Source of the DNA: Dreissena polymorpha
Taxonomy: Eukaryota; Mollusca; Bivalvia; Myida; Dreissenidae
DNA: 64,000 nucleotides
Assembly (NCBI RefSeq): GCF_020536995.1
Contig: NC_068357.1
Span: 62,879,721 to 62,943,720 of the forward strand
Direction: 5' to 3'
The notes under the pieces were generated by a model. It saw nothing but the letters and a program-made list of their open reading frames with translations, searched no databases and was not told the DNA's origin. This document shows, piece by piece, positions 36,401-46,189 of the stretch (the first letter of the stretch is position 1; every line of letters begins with the position of its first letter). The position numbers were made by a program, and so were the translations under genes.

Positions 36401-39400
36401 TCTAAGTCTTAAACAAGGTAATATTTAGTTTAGTCAAGTTATTTTCCCATATTTACGTCGTGTTTGATATACTTTTAATACATGTTACATTAAACTTGAG
36501 TTATATATGGGCCGTGCTCTGTGAAAAAGGGGTTTAATGCATGTGCGTGCGTCAAGTGTCGTCCCAGATTAGCATGTGCAGTCCGCACAGGCTTATAAGG
36601 GACGACACTTTCCGCCTAAACTTGACTTTGGCTTAGAAAAAACTTTCTTGAAGTTGAAACTATCATAAAAGCGGAAAGTGTCGACCCTGAAGGTTTAAAT
36701 GAATTTAAGTCCAATCATTCTTCCATTTTTACGTCAAGTTGAACAAACTCTTATACTTAATTAAACTTTAAATACTGCTCTGGCGTAAAATACAAATGTT
36801 TCCTTCCACTAAGTCGACCCATCCTATATTTGGTAACGATCATAATTTTTTTTGTAACAGACACACATGCTTTTATAATGTTTTATTGACGCAAACTTTA
36901 ATGTTTTGGCCATTAAAAATAGTTCAACACATAACTTGTCAATCAGTTCTGCATATTTCCTTATTTAATTTTTAACTTTGCAAACAATTTTTCGAACTCG
37001 CGAAACTAACGTTTTCGACCTACCTAAACTATTTTTGTTGGAAATGCCAGTGCAAACAAATGGCCATGTCTTTATATGCCTCACATTAAACGCAAGCCTA
37101 TATCAGTACCATTAGATACCCTTTAACTCAGCATAACGTGATTATATGTGAAGTTTAATCACATTTTTTATATGAAGTTTAGATTCATTGTAGAAATTAG
37201 TATTCCATTTATCATATAATCAAATCGTTTGTGTCTTGAAGCAAAACACTTTCTTGCGAGTTTCTTAACTGGTTTCATAAAATATCAAATGCAATTACAA
37301 TTGATAAATAACTTTTTCAGGTCGAATACACACCGTTACTTTTCCGCATTCAAATGAATACAAAATGTGAATATTATAGAGTTCAAATAAGAGATGTACA
37401 AAAAAAGTTGTAGATAATAAAAATATAGAAGTGTTCAATTAATGCGAAACCTATTAAAGCTCCACAATAATTTCAGAACACGCAATCATTTACACTAGAG
37501 TCATTTCGATAACAACACTAAAAAAAATTGCGTTTATAAATTGATTGTTATGAAATTAACCCATAAAAACATTTAAATGGGTTTAAGTTCCGATTGAGCG
37601 TGGCTCAAAGCCGTGGTCCGAAGAGTCCGGTTTACTTAGAATCCAGTATTACTGCAACTTCCGCGCACCACAAATAGGATTGGTTGCCGGCAGGATGGCG
37701 GTATTGTTAGTCATGTTCAATCAAGACGTACAAGATGTCGTGGTAAGCTTTTATATATCAATCAACTTTGCTGTTAGCTTTAACATAATCCAAGGCGATT
37801 TTTTTATAATGTGTTTGTTCAAACGGTCGACGAAAACATTTATTTATTATTTATAAATAGAAAAAAATTAAGTGGTGTATTTTTATGTTATTTTTAAAAT
37901 GTAATATTCTCCTTCACAATCATAAAATACAAAGATGTCGCGTAAAACTTAAATGAATTAATAAATATTAATTTCGCAATCAACATCTCCATAAATAATA
38001 CGATATCGAAAATGAAGGGACATCGATAACTTAACTAAACATTAAAAATTGTAGTTCCGTATAATGTATTTCTAATAGTTATGCATCTAATTGTAGCTGC
38101 CGTTGTTGGTGCACACCCACGCTACAGATTTATCATATGAGTCGTGTTCTGAGAAAACTGGGCATAATGCTTTTGCGTAAAGTGTCGTCCCAGATTAGCC
38201 TGTGTAGTCCGCACAGGCTTATCAGGGACGACACTTTCCGCTTTAATGGTATTTTTCGTTTAAAGGAAGTCTCTTTTTACCGAAAATCTAGTTCAAGCGG
38301 AAAGTGTCGTCCCTGATTAGCCTGTGCGGACTACACAGGCTAATCTGGGACGACACTTTACGCACAAGCATTATGCCCAGTTTTCTCAGAACACGACTCA
38401 TATTACCTGGAAATGTTTCTGTTTCGCAGAACTGGAACATGCTCACTCTGTCCCCCGCAAGCGTCAACAGGCCGGGCAAGGTGTTCGTCCTGACAAACGA
38501 AAACAACAAGGACTTCACCAACTTCCAGTGGTCCTTCCACGTGTTATGGAAAGGAGTCATCACTAATCCCGAACCCACGGGCACGTGTCAACTTTTCAAC
38601 GGCAATGGTACATTAACAAATGACCTAGTTTGTTGTTTTATAGTTTACTACGAATATCATCGTCTAATGTACCTTCGAAATATTATCAAAATGGATTTGA
38701 ACATGAAATATCTTTAGACAATCGGCCTTAAAATGGATACGGATGTCTTTTGTTCTAGATATACAGCTGCAGAACAAAGATGACTGATCACGAGTCTTCT
38801 TATATCCGCTTTTTTCTCTTCATACCTATGAACAAAAATTTCGAACATTAGATTGTCCGGACGCCATGACGCATAATTAATTTGATTTTTACTACAATAT
38901 TATTATTCATATCTGTACCGTGCATCATTCGACCAAGTACAACCTCTTATTTTCGTCAGTGTACATATTCCTTAACACAATACGTGTAATAAATTAGTGA
39001 ATTTTTGGGCAAATTAAGCTAACTTGTTGATTAACATTGTCAGAAAATGACACGACATGAAAAGTTACGTTTACTTCTATTATTTTTAATTCCCCTGAAA
39101 TTATTTTTTTTCTCTACGTTAAATCACATTTTGTGTCATCTTACTTATTATCCAAATCTTAAACAAGTTTATATTGTATGTAATCAATAATACTTGCAAA
39201 GTTACTTCGCGTTTAATTTACTGTAAAATTCAATTATACTTTAAATATAGTTCACCTAAAACTTATGTTTTATTCAAGGTTTAAACGGAATTATTCAATC
39301 ATTAAAAAACTCAACAAATTAATGAGAACAAAAATAATGTTCAGGCGCAAAATAACACGTTTTTTGTTTACATAACCGTGACCGACCCTTATTTTGAGTG

Positions 39401-40997
39401 CCGACCCTTAACCTTGTTTTTGGTATACCAGGTTCAGCTTTCGTTCAGATTAATAAATGTAAGAATACTTTTTGCTAAATTCGATCGTTTATTCATCACC
39501 ATCATTCTGATTTTACTTCCAAATTAGCGGATTTTACCACTCAAGCGCCTGTGTCTTTAACTCAAGCGCCTGAATCACGATCAGTTTCGACATCTGGATA
39601 CGTCGGCATTGGAATTGGTGTCTTTGTGATAGTTCTCGTCGCGGCAGCAGTTGTTGTCTTCGTTTACAAAAGGTAAGCTAAGTGATATTATTTTAAATTT
39701 CACGTATGCGTTTCGCGTGAAGAAATATATATTTGACAAGTAAAACAAATATTCTGCTTTACATGCTGTCAAATAATATATCTGCAACAATTCAGTTAGT
39801 TTTACTATTTATGTGATGCTCATACGTGTGAGAGTTATTCATTCAGTCATTTAAGATAGTGCACTCTTTAAGTAACACGAGTTTTTGTGCACATAATTTG
39901 GAATAAGTGTACACACATGTTGTCGTATAATTATATGTCTGAAGTTTAACATGTGTAATTGAAGACGCCGAAGGCAGCTGCATACTGAAGATCCATATTC
40001 CCGGTACTTTCCAAAAGCTGATAAATGTGATGTGCCCACAGACACTGGCAATGTGCCGAAGCCCCTTCCCGTAAGTTGTCAACCAATTGTAAGCAAACAT
40101 TCGTGTACATGATATTGCTTTAAAAATACAAGTAATGCAGAGTATGGAGTTTACTATACAATTGGAAACAACGCATTTCGGTGATGAGAGAACGACTAAA
40201 TATAAAACTGCTGCTCATAATCTCTTCTGCTTAACCCTCCCTTCCCTTCTGACCTTCTGGTTAAGTTAACGAAAATATATTTATAGCTCTTAAAAACTTA
40301 TTATTCCTTCATGCATGGTGAGTAAATGTTAAGAAACTTCAATCTGAAACGAACAACTGATCTGGGTTTCGCTCCAGCTCCTAAAAAGTCAATGTCCAGT
40401 CAATGTGTAACTATGATACCGCCATATATAATTAAGTATCTTTGCTAAATACTTAATTATAAAAATATTATTAAGATAAAAGTGGTGTATTCGTATATAT
40501 GTGTATAGCTAGGTTTAGTGCATTACATGAAAATGACCGTTTACGATGCCGGATTAAAACTGTGAAATGACGGCAATATGTTGTCCCGCTTTAATACTAA
40601 ATAATAGTGAATGAAATGTTTAAAAAAGTGACATACTTACATTTAATGAAAGTCACAACAATTTTGTTAATTTCCATATGATAGAGTATTTAATTGCAAG
40701 AGTTTACAAAATGATATTTAAAGGAAAGGCGTATATTGTTAATAAATATATTCTGTACATTGTCTAACCTAGCACCGTTCTGAACAGAAGCCCAGACATT
40801 CATACCTCGAGCTGGATGGTGCGGTCTATGATGAAATAGAGGACGTCGCAAGTTCGATATCGCAGCCTGACAACGGGTACCTTACATTGGTAACTGCATC
40901 GCAGTTTACAGACATACCTGCACCACTTAAAACCAAGGACGAGCAGTTACTTCCAGTGCGTGTTACTTCGTACGAAACACCAACGACAACCATTTAG
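27398..40997 (+). CDS. Receptor-like transmembrane protein with duplicated two-exon ectodomain module
   Basis: Eight exons chain in phase: signal peptide 27,398-27,464; a1 28,728-28,882; b1 35,621-35,828; a2 37,588-37,742; b2 38,430-38,607; transmembrane 39,528-39,672; tail 39,965-40,070 and 40,788-40,997. The a exons (51 codons) contain GLLKIQYYCKFRAP or GLLRIQYYCNFRAP. The b exons contain KVFVLTNEN and NFQWSFHV and end GTCQL. Each a+b pair enters and leaves in phase 1, so it is a duplicable module of about 115 residues. YxC and the following strand resemble an Ig F/G region, but I do not recognise the fold. The membrane segment is VGIGIGVFVIVLVAAAVVVF, followed by RRRR. The tail has YLEL, YDEI and YLTL motifs. 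Exon b1 carries a TAG. No transcript evidence. Confidence 0.68.
27666..27835 (+). mobile_element. tRNA-derived SINE in intron 1
   Basis: The head has A box 'tagctcagttgttt' and B box 'gggttcaatctc' with the layout of a tRNA ('cttctcacctagggggcc'), followed by a non-tRNA body ending near 'caagaccacact'. Pairing of the acceptor ends is poor, so this is a SINE head and not a tRNA gene. Confidence 0.65.
28728..28882 (+). CDS. Receptor gene exon a1
   Basis: 155 nt between 'gtttaag' and donor 'gtaagc'. Open for 51 codons (PWSDETGLLKIQYYCKFRAP, then SARLLVIFNQEV). Same length and phases as a2 at 37,588. The acceptor six bases upstream ('accccag') would run into a stop, which is why I chose the 'ttaag' acceptor shared by both copies. 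Confidence 0.65.
28883..29833. other. Intron, left of the fold-back element
   Basis: AT-rich intron sequence of the receptor gene. Nothing else recognised. Confidence 0.5.
30788..33440 (+). repeat. Tandem 648-bp units in the left arm
   Basis: Units begin at 30,788, 31,436, 32,084 and 32,732, exactly 648 bp apart, with a partial fifth copy to 33,440. Units 2-4 differ by only a handful of bases over the stretches I compared; unit 1 is a little more diverged. Each carries one cluster of the 17-bp motif and one motif-free body. Confidence 0.9.
33441..35249 (-). repeat. Inverted arm of the fold-back element
   Basis: The sequence from 33,441 is the reverse complement of the left-arm units. It contains about two units (spacing 646 bp near 33,466 and 34,112), then the mirror of the outer left segment. 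The turn at 33,440 joins two different points of the unit, so the hairpin has a loop instead of a zero-length centre. Confidence 0.88.
35621..35828 (+). CDS. Receptor gene exon b1 (contains an in-frame TAG)
   Basis: Acceptor 'tctttctcag'; ends in phase 1 before 'gtaatc'. It reads DWNMLTLSPASASRPDK, then NFQWSFHVV, then TAG at 35,738-35,740 where b2 has TGG (Trp), then open again to the Cys of GTCQL. The rest of the exon is well kept, so the stop is either recent, an allele, a sequencing error, or avoided by splicing. Confidence 0.62.
36524..36690. mobile_element. Palindromic MITE, family C, degenerate copy
   Basis: Contains 'aagtgtcgtcccagattagc' and 'gggacgacactttccgcc', then a diverged second half ending around 'gcggaaagtgtcgaccctga'. 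In intron b1-a2. Confidence 0.75.
36691..37587. other. Intron b1-a2, nothing recognised
   Basis: AT-rich intron sequence of the receptor gene between the MITE and exon a2. No further feature seen. Confidence 0.45.
37588..37742 (+). CDS. Receptor gene exon a2
   Basis: 155 nt, open for 51 codons (PWSEESGLLRIQYYCNFRAP, then VLLVMFNQDV), donor 'gtaagc'. Close paralogue of a1 with matching length and phase. The pyrimidine tract before its 'tttaag' acceptor is weak. Confidence 0.62.
38139..38399. mobile_element. Palindromic MITE, family C, complete copy with ATAT target duplication
   Basis: 261 bp. Terminal inverted repeats 'gagtcgtgttctgagaaaac' match the right end exactly in reverse complement and continue for over 30 bp. 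Inner arms carry 'gtgtcgtcccagattagcct'. 'atat' flanks both ends (38,135-38,138 and 38,400-38,403). The matching intron before exon b1 has the unfilled site 'tatcatattacc', which confirms the boundaries. Confidence 0.88.
38430..38607 (+). CDS. Receptor gene exon b2
   Basis: Acceptor 'ctgtttcgcag', donor 'gtacat', 59 full codons plus one base. It reads NWNMLTLSPASVNRPGKVF, NFQWSFHVLWKG and GTCQLFNGN. It keeps the tryptophan that is TAG in b1. The acceptor lies only about 25 bp from the MITE end. Confidence 0.7.
39528..39672 (+). CDS. Receptor gene transmembrane exon
   Basis: Begins with a Thr/Ser/Pro/Gln-rich stalk in which TQAP occurs twice, then a glycine-starting membrane helix (GYVGIGIGVFVIVLVAAAVV) and YK at the donor 'gtaagc'. 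Enters with 2 nt and leaves with 2, both fitting the neighbours. Confidence 0.75.
39965..40070 (+). CDS. Receptor gene cytoplasmic tail exon 1
   Basis: 106 nt; with the incoming AG it starts RRRRQLHTEDPYSRYFPK, the basic stop-transfer cluster after the membrane helix. Donor 'gtaagt'. The pseudogene at 19,939-20,044 keeps the same 106-nt frame, which supports its coding status. Confidence 0.72.
40788..40997 (+). CDS. Receptor gene terminal exon with tyrosine motifs
   Basis: Acceptor 'ttctgaacag'; 69 codons and TAG. Tyrosine motifs in order are SYLEL, VYDEI, GYLTL and SYETP: three YxxL/I sites suited to SH2-domain docking, though spacing does not match a classical ITAM. The TAG falls at the edge of a family C MITE fragment, so the present C-terminus is probably set by that insertion; the paralogue continues TTDSSMSTL before its stop. 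Confidence 0.75.
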   Translation, partial: KPRHSYLELDGAVYDEIEDVASSISQPDNGYLTLVTASQFTDIPAPLKTKDEQLLPVRVTSYETPTTTI

Positions 40998-41075
40998 GCG
41001 GAAAGTGTCGTCCCTGATTAGTCTGGGCGAAAAACATATGCATGAAGTCCAGTTTTCCCAGAACAAGGCTCAACT
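40995..41075. mobile_element. Family C MITE fragment at the receptor stop codon
   Basis: Contains 'ggcggaaagtgtcgtccctg' and ends near 'gttttcccagaacaaggctc', a shortened half of the palindromic MITE at 38,139. A stretch just upstream (40,944-40,990) is repeated just downstream (41,091-41,128). Confidence 0.7.
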
Positions 41076-41619
41076 GATAGACAGTAACTTCCAGCGTGTG
41101 TTGCTTCGTATGAAACACAAATGACAACATATCTTAAAATCCTTTCTATTGAATACAGAAAACTGAATGTTACTTTTATATATAGATTGATAATTTTGGT
41201 AACAAATTGATTTTTATACTATTTTAAAATGCATTGTATTCGCTCAAACCCACGCTGTATGGTGATTTTATTCACTAAGACTTATTCCTTCAATTCGATG
41301 TACGAAGGTTAAATATAAACTTGTATTTTAGGTGTTCAATGTTAAATGGTAGTTTTTACTGTGTTTAGCGAACTTTTGAATTTCTTAAGTGAATTGCTTT
41401 ATATACAGCTTGTTAAATGTTTGTTTGTTGTTCACGATTATTGTGGTGGCTATAAATTACTATAATTAACGTTAGTGACTAAACATTATATGCTTACACA
41501 AGCTCGGGTTTGAGTGGTACGCATTTGTGAAATAGAATTCACGAATAGTTCTTAGTTTTATTGTTTAAGAATGCTGAAGTGAGGTTAATTATGTATGTTT
41601 ATTTACATACGTGATGCTG

Positions 41620-43992
41620 TGTGCAGGAGGATGCAGAACACACCCAGGGAGTAGCCCTGATGCTTTCCAAGTCGGCATATAGAGCGCTCATCGGTTGGGA
41701 GGCACATGGACCACATATCATGGCGGCCTCTTTCCTTACCAAGAAGAAAAGGATCAATGAAGACATAATCCAGTGCTATGCGCCGACGAACGACAGTAAA
41801 GAGAATGAGAAGGACAACGTTTACAATAGACTGTCAACCATTATACAAGACAGACCAAAGAGAAACCTCATCATTCTAATGGGTGCCAAGATCGACAGTG
41901 ACAACCGAGGATATGATGAGATCATGGGGAAGCAAAGGTTAAGCGAGATGAACAACAACGAGGAGAGATTCGCCGACCTGTGCGCCACAAGTAATCTGGT
42001 CATCGGAAGAAATGTTTTCCATCACAGAAGGATACACAAGGCAAATTGGGTGTCACCAGACCTGTCAACGGAGAACTTGTTTCCCGATTGAAACTGAAGC
42101 TGAAGTCATGTTGGGCAAGGTGAAGCAGCCAACGCCAACGTTACAACACTGCTACACTAAAAGACATCTGTAAGCAAGAAGAGTTCAAGTTCACTCTCTC
42201 TAACAAGTTCCAGGTCCTAGAGGAGGTGCCTGAAGAAGGGACGATCAGGCAAAAGTGGCAGAATGTGAAAGAAGCAGCGACTTTAACATGCAAAAAATTC
42301 TGGGCGGTAAGTCTTACTCCCACAAGGAGTGGCTATCAGCAGAGACACTTCAGAAAGTTGCGGAAAGACTAAACAAGAAGGCAAGTGTCAACCACAGCAG
42401 AACACGAGCCGCACAAATGAAAGCACAAGAAGAGTACACCGAAGCAAATAGGAGCGTCAAGCAAAGTATTAGAGCAGTCAAGCGGAACTACCTAGAGACG
42501 CTTGCATAAGGGGCGGAAGAAACAGCCTATCAGAACAGAACTAAAGATCTGTACTTCATCACCAAGAGATTAGAAGGAAAGTTTGCCAAGCCAGAGAGGC
42601 CAGTAAGGGACACACGTGGAGGAGTAATAACAGATGATGAAGGGCAAAAAAGAGGTGGATTTAGCACTTCCAGGAGCTACTCAACAGGCAAACTCCTGCG
42701 AATCCACCGGAGATTCCGCTGGCTATAAGAGATCTGCAAATCAAGTGCTGCACTCCCACAAAAGAAGAGATCAGCAGCGCAATCAAGAAATTAAAGAACG
42801 GCAAATCTACAGAACCTGACAGCATACCTGCAGAAAAGAATTAAGGCTGACGTGGAGACCAGTGTGGAGCTACTACATCGGCTTTTCAGTAAGACATGGT
42901 AAGAAGAAGAAATTCCATCAGAGTTGAAAGAGGGTTACCTCATCAAGCTTCCCAAGAAAGGCGACCTCAGTTCCTGCTCCAGCTACCGAGGAATCACACT
43001 GTTGTCCATCCAAGAAAAGGTGTTAAATCACATCCTGCTGAACAGAATGAAAGACGCAGTAGACCCGCATTTCCGTGACCAAAAAGCAGGCTTTCAAAAG
43101 GAGAGATCGTGCACGGATCAGATTGTAACCCTGTGCATCATTCTGGAACAATCCCTGGAGTGGAATTCACTGTAGTATGTGAACCTCATTGACTATGAAA
43201 AGACCTAGAAGACCTAGATTTTTCCGGTGATCTGGCTCTTCCACACCCAACAACAGATGCAGGAAAAGACAAACATGGTAGCGGATAACTCAGCAAGACT
43301 GGGCCTCACCATGAACAAAGGAAGAGCAATGTGTTCAGGACCAACGCATCCAACAACACATCCATCACAGTCCAAGGCGAGGCGCTGGAGTAGGTGGACA
43401 GCTTCACATATCTGGACAACCAGGGAGGAACGGATGCAGATTTCAGAACGCGCATCGGTCAAGCCCGAGCAGCCTTCAATCAGCTAAAGAACATCTGGGG
43501 ATCCAGCGAAATTGGCATCACCACCAAGATTAGGCTCTTCAAGAGCATCATGAAGCCACAACTCCTCTATGGAGCAGTGACCTGGAGAACCACTGTCGCC
43601 ACCATAAAGAAAATACAGGTCTTCATCAACACCTGCCTCATGAAGATCCTCAAGATCCGCTGGCCAGACAAGATTTCCAACGAAGAATTATTGAACAAAG
43701 CCGCAGCCACGTGAAGAAGACATCCTTCAGAGACGTTTGCGGGGGATAGGCCACACCCTGTGCAAGCCTGCATCCCATACGCAATCTCTGACATGGAACC
43801 CCCAAGGAAAAATGAAGAGAGGGCGGCCTACAAACACCTGGGGCCGGGAACTGGATGCAGATGCTAAGCAGATGGGCCAAACATGGGGGCAGCCGTAGAT
43901 ACTCGCCCAGAACCGAGACGCCTGGAGGAAGCTGGATGGCGGCCTATTTCCCAGATGGGACCACAGGCAAAGATGAGATGAGATGAGATACT
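41620..43992 (+). mobile_element. RTE-like LINE, 5'-truncated and inactive
   Basis: Plus-strand pieces read in LINE order. The endonuclease is at 41,621-42,091 (IIQCYAPTNDSKENE, NLIILMGAKIDSDNRGYDE, then IHKANWVSPD). Linker and early reverse transcriptase lie at 42,255-43,175 (EGYLIKLPKKGDLSSCSSYR, GITLLSIQEKV, DQKAGFQKERSCTDQ). The C-terminal part is at 43,394-43,714 (FTYLDNQGG, TKIRLFKSIMKPQLLYGAVT). It ends in short 'gatga' tandem units, the usual RTE-type 3' tail. Several frameshifts and stops separate the pieces and the catalytic YADD region is missing. It lies inside the copy-2 segmental duplication and is absent from copy 1, so it inserted after the duplication. Confidence 0.82.
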
Positions 43993-44329
43993 GTAAAAGT
44001 TTATGATTCTGTAACGCTACATTTTGTGGCGTGATATGTATACTGTTAATGTAGGAAAAAGTTTAATACTAGTAAACGTTTTACAGTATGTTTGCAAATT
44101 GATGTATTTCTGAAGTGTATTGTAGTGACCTGTCACAAAACGCTCAAAACGTTAACGACGAGTAAAGCCATTAAATTGTGGATTGATGATCTTCTGTTAA
44201 TTAAATATACCTTTCTGAAATTGTATACACAGTGTTATGCTTAATTATGTATAAAGAAACTTTTTTAAAGTGTGTTTGTTATTGACTTGATCTTAATATT
44301 AATTTAACTTGGTCTCATAGCAAAATTTA

Positions 44330-46020
44330 GATGGGGTACAAAACAAGCTGACACACGAACAATCATTTTACAAGCAAGTACCGTATACATTATAATTATT
44401 AGAATGAAACTACCATTGGTGCAACAAATAGATCAGCATTATTATCATTTTCTGAGGATATTTTTATCCAAATGTTGAGTTCCGGATTACAACCATTGGC
44501 GTTGAGTAAATGGTCTTTAGTACTTCCATTTTTTTCTCTTGTCAATCTCTGAGATGAACATGCCGGCTCTGTGCGAAAAGGAAGCCATGCGCAATCCCAG
44601 AGACTGTCGTAGAGCTTTTTTGCAACGTGGTTTCTGGATGACCTCTGGTAGTTTCGGTTGGACCCTTCGAGGCACTGGGTTCGGAACTCAACAAGCCCGG
44701 GGGGGGGGGACTCCACAGACAGTGCACTTTCTCGCAACATTTTTTTATAACAGGTTTTTTATTTTCTTCTTAACATATTACAGACATACATACAAGCATA
44801 GTGTTTACATAGTATTTTAAGAACATGTACATAAACACATAAACTAGTATTTCCGTAAGACACAACATACATACATACATGCAAGCATGTTATTTACATA
44901 TTATTTAAAAACAGCTATTTGACAACAGCGTACATGTTGTTATGGAACATACATTCATATACAATTTATACGATTTAATATTTCTCGCACTATACCAACT
45001 AATTTGCTCATACATATTATAAAACTTTAGTTGTAGATATGTGTATCTTTTGTTTGTTATATATTACACATTTGAAAGGTAACTTAAGTGCTGAATTGCA
45101 TAGTGTAAAATACATTTAAAATGCAAAATTCACAAACAATTTGGTGATTAAATACAATCTATTGTACTAGTATCTAGATTATGTGTACTATATAATTAGT
45201 GTTGTCATTATGGGAGATGTCTACAAGTATTTGTATAAGGGACCAGTCTCGTAAATCATCATCTATTTAAAATGTGGTTTTATATATTTCGAAATTGTTT
45301 TTCTCGCAACATTTTAATGGCATTGAGTTTTCGTGTGTGTGAAACGGAATTCTCCGACAACCGTTACCGTCTTTTTTGATATCCGTCCAACCTTTCGTCC
45401 GCCCTTCATTCTTTCCTCCCATCCCACATTTCATGTTCGAGCAAAATCACAAACAGTAAAGAGCAGAATTTGAATGAACTTGATTTGCAGTATAAGTGTT
45501 AACATGCGCAGCGTTGTCAGGTCGTTTCTTTACATTTGATAATTAATACAATTCTAATGAATAGTTAATATCCCCGCGAGATCAAAGTTGTACCGTTTCC
45601 TTATAAGATAGACATGCGAATATTGACAGATCGTTCCGCTCCAATAACTTTTAAGGAGGTTATCTCTTTTAAAGAAGGTATCGTTCGCGCGTGAGATCTC
45701 GCATATTAATGATCCAAATAAGCATTGCCAAAAACTATGAGATCTCCTTTGGAAATTACCTGCTATCATTTCGAATAGGTCATTACCCATAGTTATTAAT
45801 CCACTTCCGTTGCCTGTTTTCTAGGCAATGCATTTGTATTATATGACTTTTGATCCCATAAATCTATTATATGTAAATATAAATTTTAATAATAAAATTA
45901 TTGATAGAAACGTAACGAAATAGTTTATTTATGACAGTGCTATGAAAAAATGAAGGAGCTTTCACAAGTCTAGTTTATACTTTTTCTATTTTCATTTGCA
46001 AAAGGTTTAACAACAGATTA
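44330..46020. repeat. Segmental duplication block, copy 2
   Basis: Counterpart of 22,300-23,480. With the LINE and the 556-bp insertion removed, the order of shared blocks is unchanged. The GC-rich core at 44,530-44,720 is the best conserved part, but no frame is kept between copies. Confidence 0.7.
44744..45299 (-). mobile_element. 556-bp retroelement-like insertion with 16-bp target duplication
   Basis: 'tttctcgcaacatttt' occurs at 44,728-44,743 and again at 45,300-45,315. The paralogous segment at about 22,718-22,740 has the site once. The left edge is T-rich, reading as an A-rich tail on the minus strand, so a truncated LINE- or SINE-mobilised copy is likely. I do not recognise its family. 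Confidence 0.72.
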
Positions 46021-46189
46021 TTGATTATCAACGTAATAAAAATTCATAATTGACAAAGCCAGAGGTTTAATCGACATCCTTTTAAAACAATATCGATAAC
46101 TCGCTGCAAACTGCGTCAAGGAGGTAACGACCAAAATCTTCATGTGTTGTCAAATATATATATATATATTGAAAAAATAAACAAACGTC

